Notes under the pieces: model-generated
What the model saw: only the letters and a program-made list of their open reading frames with translations
Told to the model about the DNA's origin: nothing
Database searches by the model: none
NCBI GenBank assembly: GCA_916048095.2
Contig: OU696592.1
Location: 4,126,427-4,190,426 of the forward strand
DNA from: Sacculina carcini
Taxonomy: Eukaryota; Arthropoda; Thecostraca; Sacculinidae
Length of the DNA stretch: 64,000 nucleotides
Reading direction: 5' to 3'
Shown here: in pieces, positions 43,726 to 55,497 of the stretch
How the letters are laid out: each line of letters opens with the position of its first letter
Position numbering within the stretch: position 1 is the first letter of the stretch
Position numbers and translations under genes: made by a program

Positions 43726-45320
43726 GCATTAAAAACCCGCCCGTTTTGCGGAGCAATTCATAACATGAAATTCATACTCAATTAATAAAAAAATATGGAA
43801 AAATAAAAATGAAATAGGGTACACTCATAAAAATATTAATCAATTGAAAATTATAAGTTTAATTATTTTTATTTCGACAAAATATTTCCCCTCAGTGCGC
43901 CTGAGTCATTTTTAAACCCGCCCGTCGTGCTGAATAATTCAGAACTCGAACACGATCCGTTCTGCATCTTGAAGTCAAATCCATTGGTTTTGTGCATGGA
44001 TTAATTCTACAGGGTAAATTTAACGTTCTATGGTCTATAGTTGCTGCCCGCGGAGCATTTTTATTAAAAAAAAAACTTTTTTTAAATGAACCATTTGAAA
44101 AAATGAACTAAAAAATGGAAACACTTTTTTTAAACCCGCCCGTCGTGCGGAACAATTCATACAATACAATTCATATTTGAAGTCAAATCCATTGGTTTTG
44201 TGTATGGATTAATTCTGCAGGGGAAATTGAACGTTCTATTGTCTATAGTTGCTGCCCGCGGAACATTTTTATTTGTAAAAAAAAACCTTTTTTTAAATGA
44301 AACATTTGAAAAAATGATCTAAGAACACTTTTTTAAACCCACCCGTCGTGCGGAACAATTCATACAATAAAATTCATATCAAATCCAGAAAATATAATGA
44401 ATACAAATTGAAAACCAAAAAATGTAACCTATAAATATCTTAACCAATAGAGAAGTCTAAATGTGAATATTTTTGTTCTTATTTTGACAAATATTATTCC
44501 TCAACCCGCCTGATATATAAATCTGCCCGTCGTGTGGTATAATTCAGAACACAAACACGAAACAAACAATGAAAGATGATGAAATCTTTTCATCAGAATG
44601 TTTCCAAACTATATTTATTTCTTAACATCATTCCCCAATATCATTTGCTCAAGTACTATTTCACTTTTACCGCTATAATATTTATTGTTAAAATTTATAT
44701 ATTTTCCGCTATCATTAAAACCCAATATAACCTGAGTCAAACCTACCCAACCCAACCCAACCATTAAATATTGACCGCTCTCAGCCTAGTCTGAGGTGAT
44801 TTAACTTATTAGTTTGTGATCACAAAATATACTGATGCGATCATAATTTGTAATCAGAAGACTGAGATTATCTACCCCAGGGGTCCCAAACACGCGGCCC
44901 ACCAATACTTTTCTCTCAACCCGCCAATATAGTATCGGGACCAAACTGTAATGCAGCTAAATTCACATTTGTTGCATAATGCGATATAATTATACACCAT
45001 TATCATATTATCTCATAATTCCCGGTTAATGCTTCCACTAATACATCATATTCATACAGTTGTTATTTTTTGGATTACACCGATATTAAAGCCCTTGATA
45101 TTACAGCCGATATTATATTATGCAATCTATATTCTGCTACGTATTATTCCTAATACATATATCATCAGATCGCAAAATATATTTAAAGGTTCACATCATT
45201 CTCCAAAATCATTTGCTTAAGAGCTATCCTACTTTTATCGCTAGAATATTTACTGCTAGCAAAATATCATATACCTCGCTATCATTTAAACCCACTCTTT
45301 ATAGATACATTTAATTCGCC
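43726..45320. repeat. Tandem unit C, partial and diverged
   Basis: It aligns with the first half of units A and B (offset 2944 bp after an internal extra module at about 44130-44330) and carries scattered substitutions, so it is older than the A/B duplication. Confidence 0.85.
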
Positions 45321-46099
45321 CGTCGTGCGGAACAGTTTATAAAATATAATTAATATTCAATTCATAAAAAATTAGTGCAAATTGAAAAAGAAAAACAAAC
45401 CCACAGGAAAGTTTTAGCTAATATAAAAGTCTAAATGTGAAATTTATGTTTCAATTTAGAAAACATGTTTTTCCACAACCCGCCTCATATTTAAAGCTGC
45501 CCGTCGTGCGGAATAATTCAGAACTCAAACACGAAACAAACACAAAGAAAATTGATGAAAAACGACCAATAGAAAAGTCAAATTTGTAAATTCTTGTTTT
45601 AATTATTGACGATGTTTTTCCCTCAACACTACTCAAATTCACACCCGTCCTTCGTGTGTAGTAATTCAGAGGTGTAACACTATCAAAACAATGAAACATC
45701 TCTATAATTCCAGATTAATGCTTCCTCTAAAACAGCATATGCATATACTTGGCATTGCATGATATTACAACCCGTATCCTTATGCAACTTAAGCGTATGC
45801 AACTTGAAATTAAACCAATTAAATTACACAGTAAAATTCAGTAGCTTACTATGTTCCAAGTAGCATTTTGCCCGCCCGTCGTGCGGAACATTTGATGTGT
45901 AAATATTGAGGACAATAAAGACTTTCTATTCAGTATAGTGTAGCATTAATTAAACTGTACGCAAAAACACCACACCATCCATGCTTGGAGATAATATGAT
46001 GCATTCTTAATTGTGATTGGGCTTCAGTGAAATTTAATCGGTGTATATTCCTGTGTAATCGCAAGTGCGCATAATAGCTGTCAAATTGGCAATATGTCC

Positions 46100-47375
46100 T
46101 TTTGACTTTACACCGCCGTAACTTCCTTCAGATACCCTTTGGAAAATTACAAATTATACCGTATTGTAGAAAACAAGATTTCTAGCACGATGGTATAATA
46201 TATTTTTATTTATAACAAATAGTTACTATGAAATGGTAGAAAAATAAATTAATTTTAGTCGCCCGGTGTTCAAGTGTAATTTTGGATGTATTTGAGAATT
46301 TTGCCAATTTTACACGTTTTTTGTACCATTTGTGGGTATAAATTATAGCTTATATTGTAGAACACAAAATTCTCTACACAGTAGTATATTCCTGAGTAAT
46401 CGCAAGTGCGTAAATTGTGATTGGACTTCAGTGAAATTAAATCAGTGTATATTCATGTGTAATCGCAAGTGCGCATAATAGCTGTCAAATTGGCAACATG
46501 ACATTTTGACTTTACATCGCCCTAACTTCCTTTAGATACACATTGGAAAATTAAAAATTATACCGTATTGTAGAAAACAAAATTTCTAGCACGATGGTAT
46601 AATCTATTTTTATGTATAACAAATAGTTACTGATAAATAGTAGAAAAATGAATTAATTTTAGTCGCCCGTTGTTCAAGTGTAATTTTGGATGTATTTGCG
46701 AATTTTGCAAATTTTACACGTTTTTTGTATCATTTGTGGGTATAAATTATAACTTATCTTGTAGAACACAAAATTATTTACACAATAGTATAATTTTTAT
46801 AGCTGTACCATTGCTGGTTTATGAGGAATAGATAGCGGAATATTGACCAAAATATTCACTTTTTTGTGTGCTAATTTTGCCTTTTTGACTTTGTCATTTA
46901 CACTTCACACCGCCGTAACTTTTTTTTAATACACTTTGGAAAATTACTAATTATACTGCGTTGTAGCAAACAAAATTTCCAGCATGATGGTATTATTTGT
47001 TGAGATGTGTAATTATTAGTTTTTGAGAAATAGAGAAAAAAGTATAGAAAATTGGACGCGTGGAGTTTAAATAAAGTTTTGAATGTAGATTGAATTTTTT
47101 TCCATTTTACATGTTTTGTATTTAATTTTTGGGTATAAATTATAGTGCGTTGAGTAGAACCCAAAATTTTCTACACAGTGGTATAACGTTTATAGTTGTA
47201 CCATTGCTGGTTTAGGAGGAGTACTCTTCAGAAAATTGACCAAAATTTTCGCATTTTTCAGGGTTTATTTTGTCTTTTCACCGCTATAACTTTTTTTGGT
47301 CTCATTTTTGAAATTTAAAATTTGATCCAAAGTGTAGACAAGAGAATTTCCAACGTGATGGTACAAATTGTTAGC
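46100..47375. repeat. About 400-bp diverged tandem repeats near the Helitron 5' end
   Basis: The phrase attataccgtattgtagaaaaca followed by atttctagcacgatggtat recurs near 46154, 46557, 46950 and 47320. Each is followed by a tagttactgataaatag-like stretch. Confidence 0.75.
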
Positions 47376-47431
47376 GGGTACGCCGAGTGGTGGCCGAGTA
47401 TTAGCTGATAGAAAATGGACCAAGGATGGTG

Positions 47432-47468
<37 letters not shown>

Positions 47469-47489
47469 GATCTCTTTTATATATATAGA

Positions 47490-48057
47490 TTTATACATCT
47501 ATAATTTATTACACTTCTCAAAATTCAATGATATTTTGCGTCGGGCGAAATGAATTGTCATAATAAATCCTCTCATCATATTAAAACTGATCGACAATTT
47601 TGGGAATTTTTCAAATATTCTTTTGGCGGCGAATTTTCGCCAATTTTTCCCGCCCGGGAAAATATTCGAAAAGCGACAATTTGAAAAGTGGTCAAGAAAA
47701 CACATGTGCATGTGTCTGCATGTGCATGCGTGTGTGTGCATGTCTGTGTGTATAAGTGATCCCGTATATAATGCCTATCACTGTTGTTCTGAACATTTGG
47801 CTACGCATGACAGACATACACCAACACACTCACATACACACACACACACACATACACATACACGAATGACACACGGACATGCAGTTTTCGCCCGAGGCTT
47901 GGTTGGTGTTTGTTGAGGCGTCAGTCGTGTTCTGAGCGTGGAGTTGTTAGGACGTGTTGTACTGTCGCTCCCCCATACCAGCCAGCCCCTCCCCATTATA
48001 CCATTCACCCCCCTCTCTTTCTGCTTCAGCGAGTGAACATTTTCTGGCTTATATCCC

Positions 48058-48126
<69 letters not shown>

Positions 48127-48595
48127 TTGTGTGCAATGCTAATTTCTGCTGTGGAATAATTCATGTGCTATCGGCGATTTTCGAATTGAAATTCAAGTGA
48201 TTTTGGGGATTTTCCCTGGGTTCTTCCGTTGATTGTCAGTTTTGGATTTTTTCGATCGTTGGATTCGGTCGCCGAGGATTGGAGTGATTGTCTGCAGTGA
48301 AGCGGCCCGTGTGACGCCAGGATTGGATTGGGATTGTAAGTGCAATATTTCACCTTTGTCAAATGATTTTATCATTAATAACTATATAAGTGATTGGTGT
48401 TTTTATGTTAAATCATTGCTGACAAGCTATATTTGCTGTGTGTGTATAAAATTGGTTTTTTTTGTATTTAATATTATGTTTCAATACAATATAATTGACA
48501 ATATCGCTATGGTTACAATTTGAGTTTGCTTATTGTTGACTAGTTAAATTTGAGATAACTTTTCCAATATAAATATATATTTGTTATATATTTTG
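47490..48595. repeat. Duplicated flank, copy A right part
   Basis: Together with 37166-37701 it forms one 1.6-kb segment duplicated at 50125-51575. It contains (GT)n at 48061-48121 and a GC-richer piece ending gattgtaagtgc at about 48340. No conserved ORF. Confidence 0.85.
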
Positions 48596-48599
48596 TGTA

Positions 48600-49424
48600 G
48601 CCAATGTAGTGCGAGTTTCGGCGACTGCAGTCACCAGTTGTACATGTATGATGGTACACTACATTGGTTTCTTGCAACATGCTGGTCTTGGGAAGGCAAC
48701 TGTTCTTCATCACTAAGCTGCGTGTTTTGCGTGTCTTGTAATAAATGACAAGCTGCAACTTGGTGCCTTCTTCTGTTGGCTGCACGTTTCTATCGACGAT
48801 TCTTCTGATGGCGTTCTCATCATCTCGATAGGCAGAAGACATGATGTTCTTGTAGTACAATTTGATGGTCATTGTCTCTTTGTGTTTTCTCTCTTCTTCG
48901 ATATATTTCGACAATTTGTCGCGTATTACAAGATCAATGGTCGTTTGTTCGTAGCCGTTGTTTACTAGTAGTTGCCGGACTCTGTTCAGCTCTGTGCTCG
49001 TTGCAGACCATGTTGAGCAATGCTTAATCGCTCTGTTCACGAACGACCTTATGACGCTCATCTTATACGCTTGCGGGCACTCACTAGCGGCGTTCAGACA
49101 GAAGCCTAGGTCTGTATTTTTCGGGCTGTGGGGCTGTGGAAAATGAGGTCTCGTGTCGTTCTACTGCAACGTCCAAGAACCTCAGTTTGCAATTCGCTTC
49201 CTGCTGATGTGTGAACTTCAAACATGAGTTTCGCTGAAGTTGATTTGCCAACTGAAGTACGGCGTCTTCCTCGGCACATATAAATACATCATCGACGTAC
49301 CTGGCGTATATTGGTGGCTTGCAAGTCGGTTCTGTTGCGAACGTAGTTGTTTCAACGTGGCCCATGTAGAAATTGGCGAAAAGCACGCCGAGAGGAGAAC
49401 CCATCGATGATGATGTGTGTGCTT
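48600..49424 (-). pseudogene. Penelope-like element: RT palm and start of GIY-YIG
   Basis: Minus strand, 49404-49084: MGSPLGVLFANFYMGHVE, then the catalytic YARYVDDVF, typical of Penelope-like RT. 49061-48600 in another frame: SVIRSFVNRAIKHCS and a CTTGDCSRRNSHYIGYT stretch, the beginning of the GIY-YIG endonuclease. It is truncated at the left (about 48600) and joins a plus-strand copy at about 49424. The frameshift between 49084 and 49061 marks decay. Confidence 0.85.
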
Positions 49425-49752
49425 AGTGATGAAGAACAGTTGCCTTCCCAAGACCAGCATGTTGCAAGAAACCAATGTAGTGTACCAGCATACATGTACA
49501 ACTGGTGACTGCAGTCGCCGAAACTCGCATTACATTGTCTACACAACAACAACGCTGTCCAAACGAATTTCAGCACACCTTCAAGACGGAGCCATTGCCA
49601 GGCACTACCGCCAGCAGCATCAAATCAAAGTGGACCGAAAGACTATGGATGAGAAAACCGAAATCATTTACAGAGAAAATGATATCCGTAGGCTCAAAAT
49701 AATTGAAGCTGTATTTATTAATAAAAATAAATGTGAAATTAACATTCAATAA
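49425..49752 (+). pseudogene. Penelope-like element: GIY-YIG endonuclease C-terminus, plus strand
   Basis: The plus-strand frame has CTTGDCSRRNSHYIVYTTTT, LSKRISAHLQDGAIARHY and the terminal IIEAVFINKNK, ending in TAA. It is homologous to the minus-strand piece at 48600-48730, so the two lie head to head. The YIG glycine is changed to V in this copy. Confidence 0.8.
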
Positions 49753-49958
49753 CAGCCAGATGTCGCCCTCCCATCCATGCGACACCAATCGACCTTGGCA
49801 CATAGGTGCTAATTTTGTAACGACCGTTTGCCGCATAGGTGTCATTATGTAGGTGCCACATTGGCACATGAGTGATATATTGTCTCACCTTGTATATAAA
49901 CACCGTTTATCGTGGACTGTTTGGTATTGTGTATTTTGTTTTGTATTGTGTTATATCT

Positions 49959-50006
49959 ACTTCTCCTGACGATGGCTAGTGATAGCCGAAAGGTACCTCG
50001 AGGAAT
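49959..50006 (+). ncRNA. Type I hammerhead ribozyme in a Penelope pseudo-LTR
   Basis: Core in order: stem I strand acttctc (49959-49965); ctgacga (49966-49972); one extra t; stem II ggcta/tagcc closed by a gtga tetraloop (49974-49987); gaaa (49988-49991); tiny palindromic stem III ggtacc (49992-49997); tc (49998-49999); then stem I partner gaggaat from 50000. Expected self-cleavage is after c49999. All invariant core bases (CUGANGA, GAAA, UH) are present and stem I pairs with one G-U and one mismatch. Hammerheads with very short stem III are known in Penelope-like elements; activity here is inference. Confidence 0.75.
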
Positions 50007-50123
50007 AAACTTCAGTGAACAACTGAGTGTGTTGTCTCCTGAACACAGAAAAATCGTGCGCAGCATAGAGAAGCTATCGTACCAGCACAACAGTGCCCAG
50101 ATTGCTGTTGATTTCAACAAATC

Positions 50124-50126
<3 letters not shown>
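49972..50126 (+). pseudogene. Penelope-like element, N-terminal coding start
   Basis: The ATG at 49972 lies inside the ribozyme core. The frame reads MASDSRKVPRGINFSEQLS and continues to FNKSC, where a (TA)n tract replaces it at about 50127. Position after a GIY-YIG 3' end plus ribozyme fits the tandem pseudo-LTR organisation of these elements. Truncated. Confidence 0.6.
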
Positions 50127-50170
<44 letters not shown>

Positions 50171-50198
50171 CAAGCTCTTCCTTGTTTTCCCCTAGGGC

Positions 50199-50245
<47 letters not shown>

Positions 50246-50324
50246 AGCAAACACACACAATCTCTTATATAGTTGCTTAGTTGTTTATGATGTATATCAT
50301 TTTGCTACGATGAGTATTGATTGT

Positions 50325-50361
<37 letters not shown>

Positions 50362-51575
50362 ATATGCCATTGAGTGCATTGCATAGATATAGAAAAACCA
50401 AATTGTGATTTGTAATCATTTATCAAATTATTTCTAGGAATTTTTTATCATTATTCACACATTAAGAATAGGAATTAAGAATGTGAATCACCTTATAAAT
50501 TCTTGCACCGTTTATTTTTATTACATTTATTTATACATCTATAATTTATTACACTTCTCAAAATTCAATGATATTTTGCGTCGGGCGTAATAAATTGTCA
50601 TAATATATCCTCTCATCATATTAAAACTGACCGACAATTTTGGGAATTTTTCAAATATTCTTTTGGCGGCGAATTTTCGCCAATTTTTCCCGCCCGGGGA
50701 AATATTCGAAAAGCGACAATTTGAAAAGTGGTCAAGAAAACACATGTGCATGTGTGTGCATGTCTGTGTGTATAAGTGATCCCGTATATAATGCCTATCA
50801 CTGTTGTTTTGAACATTTGGCTACGCATGACAGACATACACCAACACACTCACATACACACACACACACACACACATACACATATACGAATGAGACACGG
50901 ACATACAGTTTTCGCCCGAGGCTTGGTTGGTGTTTGTTGAGGCGTCAGTCGTGTTCTGAGCGTGGAGTTGTTAGGACGTGTTGTACTGTCGCTCCCCCAT
51001 ACCAGCCAGACCCTCCCCATTATACCATTCACCCCCCTCTGTTTCTGCTTCAGCGAGTGAACATTTTCTGGTTTATATCCCTGTATGTGTGTGTGTGTGT
51101 GTGTATGTTTGTGTGCAATGCTAATCTCTGCTGTGGAATAATTCATGTGCTATCGGCGATTTTCGAATTGAAATTCAAGTGATTTTGGGGATTTTCCCTG
51201 GGTTCTTCCGTTGATTGTCAGTTTTGGATTTTTTTCGATCGTTGGATTCGGTCGCCGAGGATTGGAGTGATTGTCTGCAGTGAAGCGGCCCGTGTGACGC
51301 CAGGATTGGATTGGGATTGTAAGTGCAATATTTCACCTTTGTCAAATGATTTTATTATTAATAACTATATAAGTGATTGGTGTTTTTTATGTTAAATCAT
51401 TGCTGACAAGCTATATTTGCTGTTTGTGTATAAAATTGTTTTTTTGTATTTAATATTATGTTTCAATACAATATAATTGACAATATCGCTATGGTTACAA
51501 TTTGAGTTTGCTTATTGTTAACTAGTTAAATTTGAGAGAACTTTTCCAATATAAATATATATTTGTTATATATTT
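50125..51575. repeat. Duplicated flank, copy B (Helitron empty site)
   Basis: It matches 37166-37701 followed directly by 47490-48595. The junction ttacattta|tttatacatc at 50529/50530 lacks the Helitron. Shorter CA/GT runs distinguish it from copy A. Confidence 0.9.
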
Positions 51576-52743
51576 TTATTTTCCGGCAATTTTCTCCCCT
51601 AGAAAATAACTCCCTTTTTCACTCCCGCCTCCTAGCTACGCCTCTGCTCTTGTCTCGCTCGTCAATGAAGCTCGACTGTGATCGAAACCTCGTTGGATCT
51701 TAAGCCCCGCAGGTGAGCATTACTGAGTGCGCGCATCAGAAGGTTCATCGGGCATTTTCGATAATTCATTGCCGAATCCATAATGCCGCATTGACCGGCA
51801 TGCACGAGTTGACACAGTATGCAACGCTTGCAATACGTGCAATAGTGCAGCCCACCCTAACACGCTCACAATTTTCTCAACAAAATTTACAAATAAATTC
51901 ATCAAAGAGAAAGTTATTTTTTGCAATTCGAATCAAGTAGACATTTTTGGATTTTTAATAAAACATTGAAGTATATGTGAAAATATATTGCCAAACGTTA
52001 TTTAAATTGAATTTGCTTGCTTCATAAATTTGTTTATAATGCATTTATTGTGTATACTATTTGCTCTATTGTATATTCCTTTAATAATATATTTGGTAAT
52101 CAATTATTTTAAGCTGACTTTTACACTTTTATGGCCAATAATTTTGCGAAATTATACGAACATTTGTCTTTTGATCATAACTTTGATCTCCAAATAAAGT
52201 CCATTTTCAAGTGAAAAATAATAAATTTTGAACTCCTTGAAGTTCAGGAAGACGTGCCTAGTGTTTTGTCAACATCAGTCGCATTGCAAATATTCAATAA
52301 TTATTCAATTTTTCACTTCCAACTTGCATTTTTTCCATCATATCTCTCACTCTCTCACTCACTCTCTCACTCTTTATACTCTTTACTCTATCTCCTCTTC
52401 TCTGAGCTGTCGACGGGACGGGTTCATCTCCTGTGCTTCTTGTCCGATGCTCAACAATAATTCAACACAATCAATCTCTTGTATAATTCTGTTTCAATGT
52501 CTTATCACAATTGCCATTCATAACGGAGTTATCTTCCAATCGATTTTTCCAATCCAATCATATCGGTCTTGCATTAATCCGTGATTAATGACAAATCCCA
52601 GTTTTCTAGACTGCAGTCGCAATCACCTAGACACACACAAATACATACACACACATACACACACACACACATACACACACACACATACACTGTGTATGCA
52701 TGTGTATACATTCATACACATACATATGCATACACACACATAC
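51576..52743. other. No gene recognised
   Basis: AT-rich sequence with a ctcactctct tract near 52340-52400 and (CA)n from about 52632. The longest frame (118 codons at 52228) has no recognisable domain. Confidence 0.5.
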
Positions 52744-52813
52744 ACACACATACATTACATTACATTATGGAAAAATTTATATAGCGCCCTACACCTAGAG
52801 GGTCTCTAAGGCG

Positions 52814-52819
<6 letters not shown>

Positions 52820-52886
<67 letters not shown>
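52820..52886. repeat. (CA)n microsatellite in the L2-like 3' UTR
   Basis: About 33 CA units between the gcgctgcacac phrase and the RT stop. Confidence 0.9.
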
Positions 52887-52890
<4 letters not shown>

Positions 52891-52970
52891 TACACACACA
52901 AGCACACACACTAACACAAATGCATGCATTCAAAAGGTAAAAGATGGAGAGGGAGAGAACAGAGGGAAAA

Positions 52971-54578
52971 TCACACCTTATATTCATCGCTAGTGTACAC
53001 ATTGTTATCTAATATATGATAGGACTTCAACAGAAAAAATTTCTTAGAGTGTTTTTTGAAAAGAGGAATAGAAGTGATAGAACGCAGTGTTGGGGAGAGC
53101 TTATTGTAAATACGGGGTCCTAAGATAGATAGACAGCGATTATAGTGAGAATGTCTAGAAGGAAAAGCAGGCTCCAGTAAGAGACGAGAATCATCAGATG
53201 ACCTAAGTGTACGAGTAGATTTTTTAAAAGACAGAAGATCGAATAAATACGAGGGCTTACGAAGAATAAGGGTAGAATGAATAATTAAGCAGACGCGATA
53301 GTCAATAAGTGCCTTGATAGGGAGAAGTCCTAATTTTTGTAGAAAGGGAGAGACATGAGAGCCAGCAGGGATATTGTAAATTAGACGACAGGCTTTATTA
53401 ATAACAGATTGAAGTTTGCGAAGCTGGCGGTGGTTAAGAGAAAGAAAAAGCGAGCAACAATATTGAATCCTACTGAGAATGAAAGAATTAGCTAGTTTAA
53501 AGGCAGCAGATACAGTTATGTATCTTCGGATAGAATATATTCGCCTAATATGAAAATTACAGACCCTAATAATATCGGAGATGTATAGATCAAAACAAAG
53601 AGAATCATCAAGTAAAACACCTAAGCTACGAACAGAGTTAGAGAGAGGAACAGATAGAGAAGTTATGCTTCTAGAAGATTGAAAAATGATATATTTAGTC
53701 TTATCGGGATTGAGCTTAAGATGGTGGGAAAAAGACCAAGTTTCAATATCATCCAAGAGAGAAGTAATAGAAGATTGGGAAATAGTATTAGACGAGAGAA
53801 GAATTTGGATATCGTCCGCAAAGATTTGGAAAGTGACATCATGACGATGAAGGATTGCACCAATGGAAGTTGAGTAAATATTGAAAAGGAGAGGGCCAAG
53901 GACGGATCCCTGTGGGACACCATATGAGAGTGGGAAAGACTCACTACGAAAATCACTAGTAGAAACAAACTGAGACCGAGTAGAGAGATAAGAGCGGAAG
54001 AATGATAGTGCAGTACCACTAATACCTAGGTTAGACAGAGTATTGAGTAGAATTAGATGATCAACAGTGTTAAAAGCTGCAGAGAAGTCCAGTTGAATGA
54101 TAAGAACATCCTTACAAGCAAGAGTAGACTTAAGAATAGAGTCATAGAGGAAGAGAAGCGAGGTTTCTGTGGAGTGAAAGTTACGGAAGCCTGACTCTTC
54201 AGGGAGAAATAGATCATGGCGCTCAAGGTAGTCCGAGATCTGGACATAAGCAGCCATTTCAAGAGATTTGGATAGCCAAGGAATTCTAGAGATGGGACGG
54301 TAGTTAGACAAACAATTGGGATCAAGGTTATGTTTTTTCAGAATTGGGAGAATACTGGCACTCTTTGACGCAAGAAATTCGCCAAGAGAGGAAGCCGTAT
54401 TGATAAAATATGTGATAAAGGGAAGAAGTAACTCAGTACAGTGGGGAATTCGAGCAAAGTCAATAGGATCCAGGGAGGAAGAACGAGTGTGAACACCTCT
54501 CAATAGTAATCTGCAGTCAGAAATGGAAATTGGGTGGAACGAGTGAAAAATGAAAAAGGTAGCGGGAGAATATGACAA
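52971..54578 (-). pseudogene. Reverse transcriptase domain of the L2-like element
   Basis: 535 codons, uninterrupted, carrying the RT fingers, palm (FADD) and C-terminal region up to a stop at 52971. It lacks its own natural start because the upstream endonuclease lies in a different frame. Confidence 0.85.
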
Positions 54579-54767
54579 TATAGCAGGAGGGAAACGACAG
54601 CAGATATTAGAGATTTTTGTCTCAAAGAAATTAGAAAATAGGGAAGGTAAGCGTGATTAATCACTATCAGGAAACACAAGGGTATTGGAATTACCCAGGA
54701 GTCTATTGAAAATATTCCAAAGAGATTTACTATCAAGACAGAAAAAAATCTTAACATTATAATAGGA

Positions 54768-55417
54768 TTATTTGGCGTTCTCACACAAGATATGATGGTG
54801 ACGCCGTGCAACACAATAAGAATTCCATGATGCGTCATTTTTCAGACGCAACCAATGGCGCTCAAGTCGTCTAAGAGAAAGTTTGGAATTACGAATTTCA
54901 CTATTGAACCAGGGGCTATAAAGAGAGAGAGAGGAACGAAACTTCTTAACAGAAACAAACTGATCTCTAAGAAGTTCAAGACAGGAGTTGAAATATTTAC
55001 AAAGATCAGAAGGGGGTAAACAAATAAATGAATCAGAATTCAAAGAAGAAAATATATTATTGCATAGTGAGTAATAATCAGCATTTTTATCATCTAAAAA
55101 TGAGACAGTTTTTTTAGATCTTATGATGATAGGAATAAATGCGGAAAATTCAACTAATGAGTGATCAGAAACAGAAGAATCAATAGGGAGAATGGTCAAA
55201 TCCTTAATAAAAATAGGAGAGTCAATAAACGAAAGCACTAAATCAAGGGTGTGGCCACGTTCATGAGTAGAGCCGCACACATGATTTGACAAGCCATACG
55301 AAGAAATTAATTCTAGAAACGAAGATGTGCACGACTTGAGATGAGGAGCATCTAGCCAAAGATTAAAATCACCACATAAAACAATCCTAGAAGAAAACAT
55401 AGAAACAAGCGTGTCAA
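54768..55417 (-). pseudogene. Endonuclease C-terminal part of the L2-like element
   Basis: It has the catalytic GDFN and SDH motifs of apurinic-type LINE endonucleases. The N-terminal catalytic motifs are missing because the element is truncated. Confidence 0.82.
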
Positions 55418-55497
55418 GTACACACACACACATACACACACACACACATACATACACACACGCACATACAGACATACACACACATACACACACACAT

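Larger units (their letters stand above)
37702..47489 (-). mobile_element. 9.8-kb non-autonomous Helitron with defined ends
   Basis: On the minus strand it begins TCTATATATATAAAAG (47489 leftward) and ends ...gggcgggttttaatgCTAG (37705-37702). The flanks are A at the 5' side and T at the 3' side: insertion between A and T with no target duplication, with TC and CTRR termini and a GC-rich hairpin just before the 3' end. A second copy of the flanking DNA (50125-51575) is uninterrupted at 50529/50530, giving the empty site. It has no Rep or helicase ORF. The interior is tandem-repetitive, with many internal copies of the 3' terminal module. Confidence 0.85.
52744..55417 (-). mobile_element. L2/CR1-like non-LTR retrotransposon
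   Basis: The 3' end is at the left. On the minus strand it reads ggcgctatataaatttttcc then (ATGTA)n, ending near 52744, a hallmark of L2/CR1-type tails. The endonuclease part (55417-54768) has VLCGDFNLWLD, a THERGHTLDLV motif and VSDHSLVEF. The RT part (54578-52971) has NYRPISRI, LIIQLDFSAAFNTVDH, YGVPQGSVLGPLLF and the catalytic FADDIQ. The frames are offset between 54838 and 54500, so pol is broken. The 5' end is cut at a (CA)n tract. Confidence 0.88.

Noticed and set aside
38895-45314. Repeated ORFs of 63-81 codons (MMKSFHQNVSK..., MLPLMHHIHTV...)
   Set aside because: They recur only because the Helitron units are duplicated; AT-rich, no domain, and unit C breaks one of them.
37702-47489. 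CRISPR-like array because of regularly spaced repeats
   Set aside because: Repeats are hundreds of bases long and diverged, spacers are not unique, and the host is an animal; it is a Helitron array.
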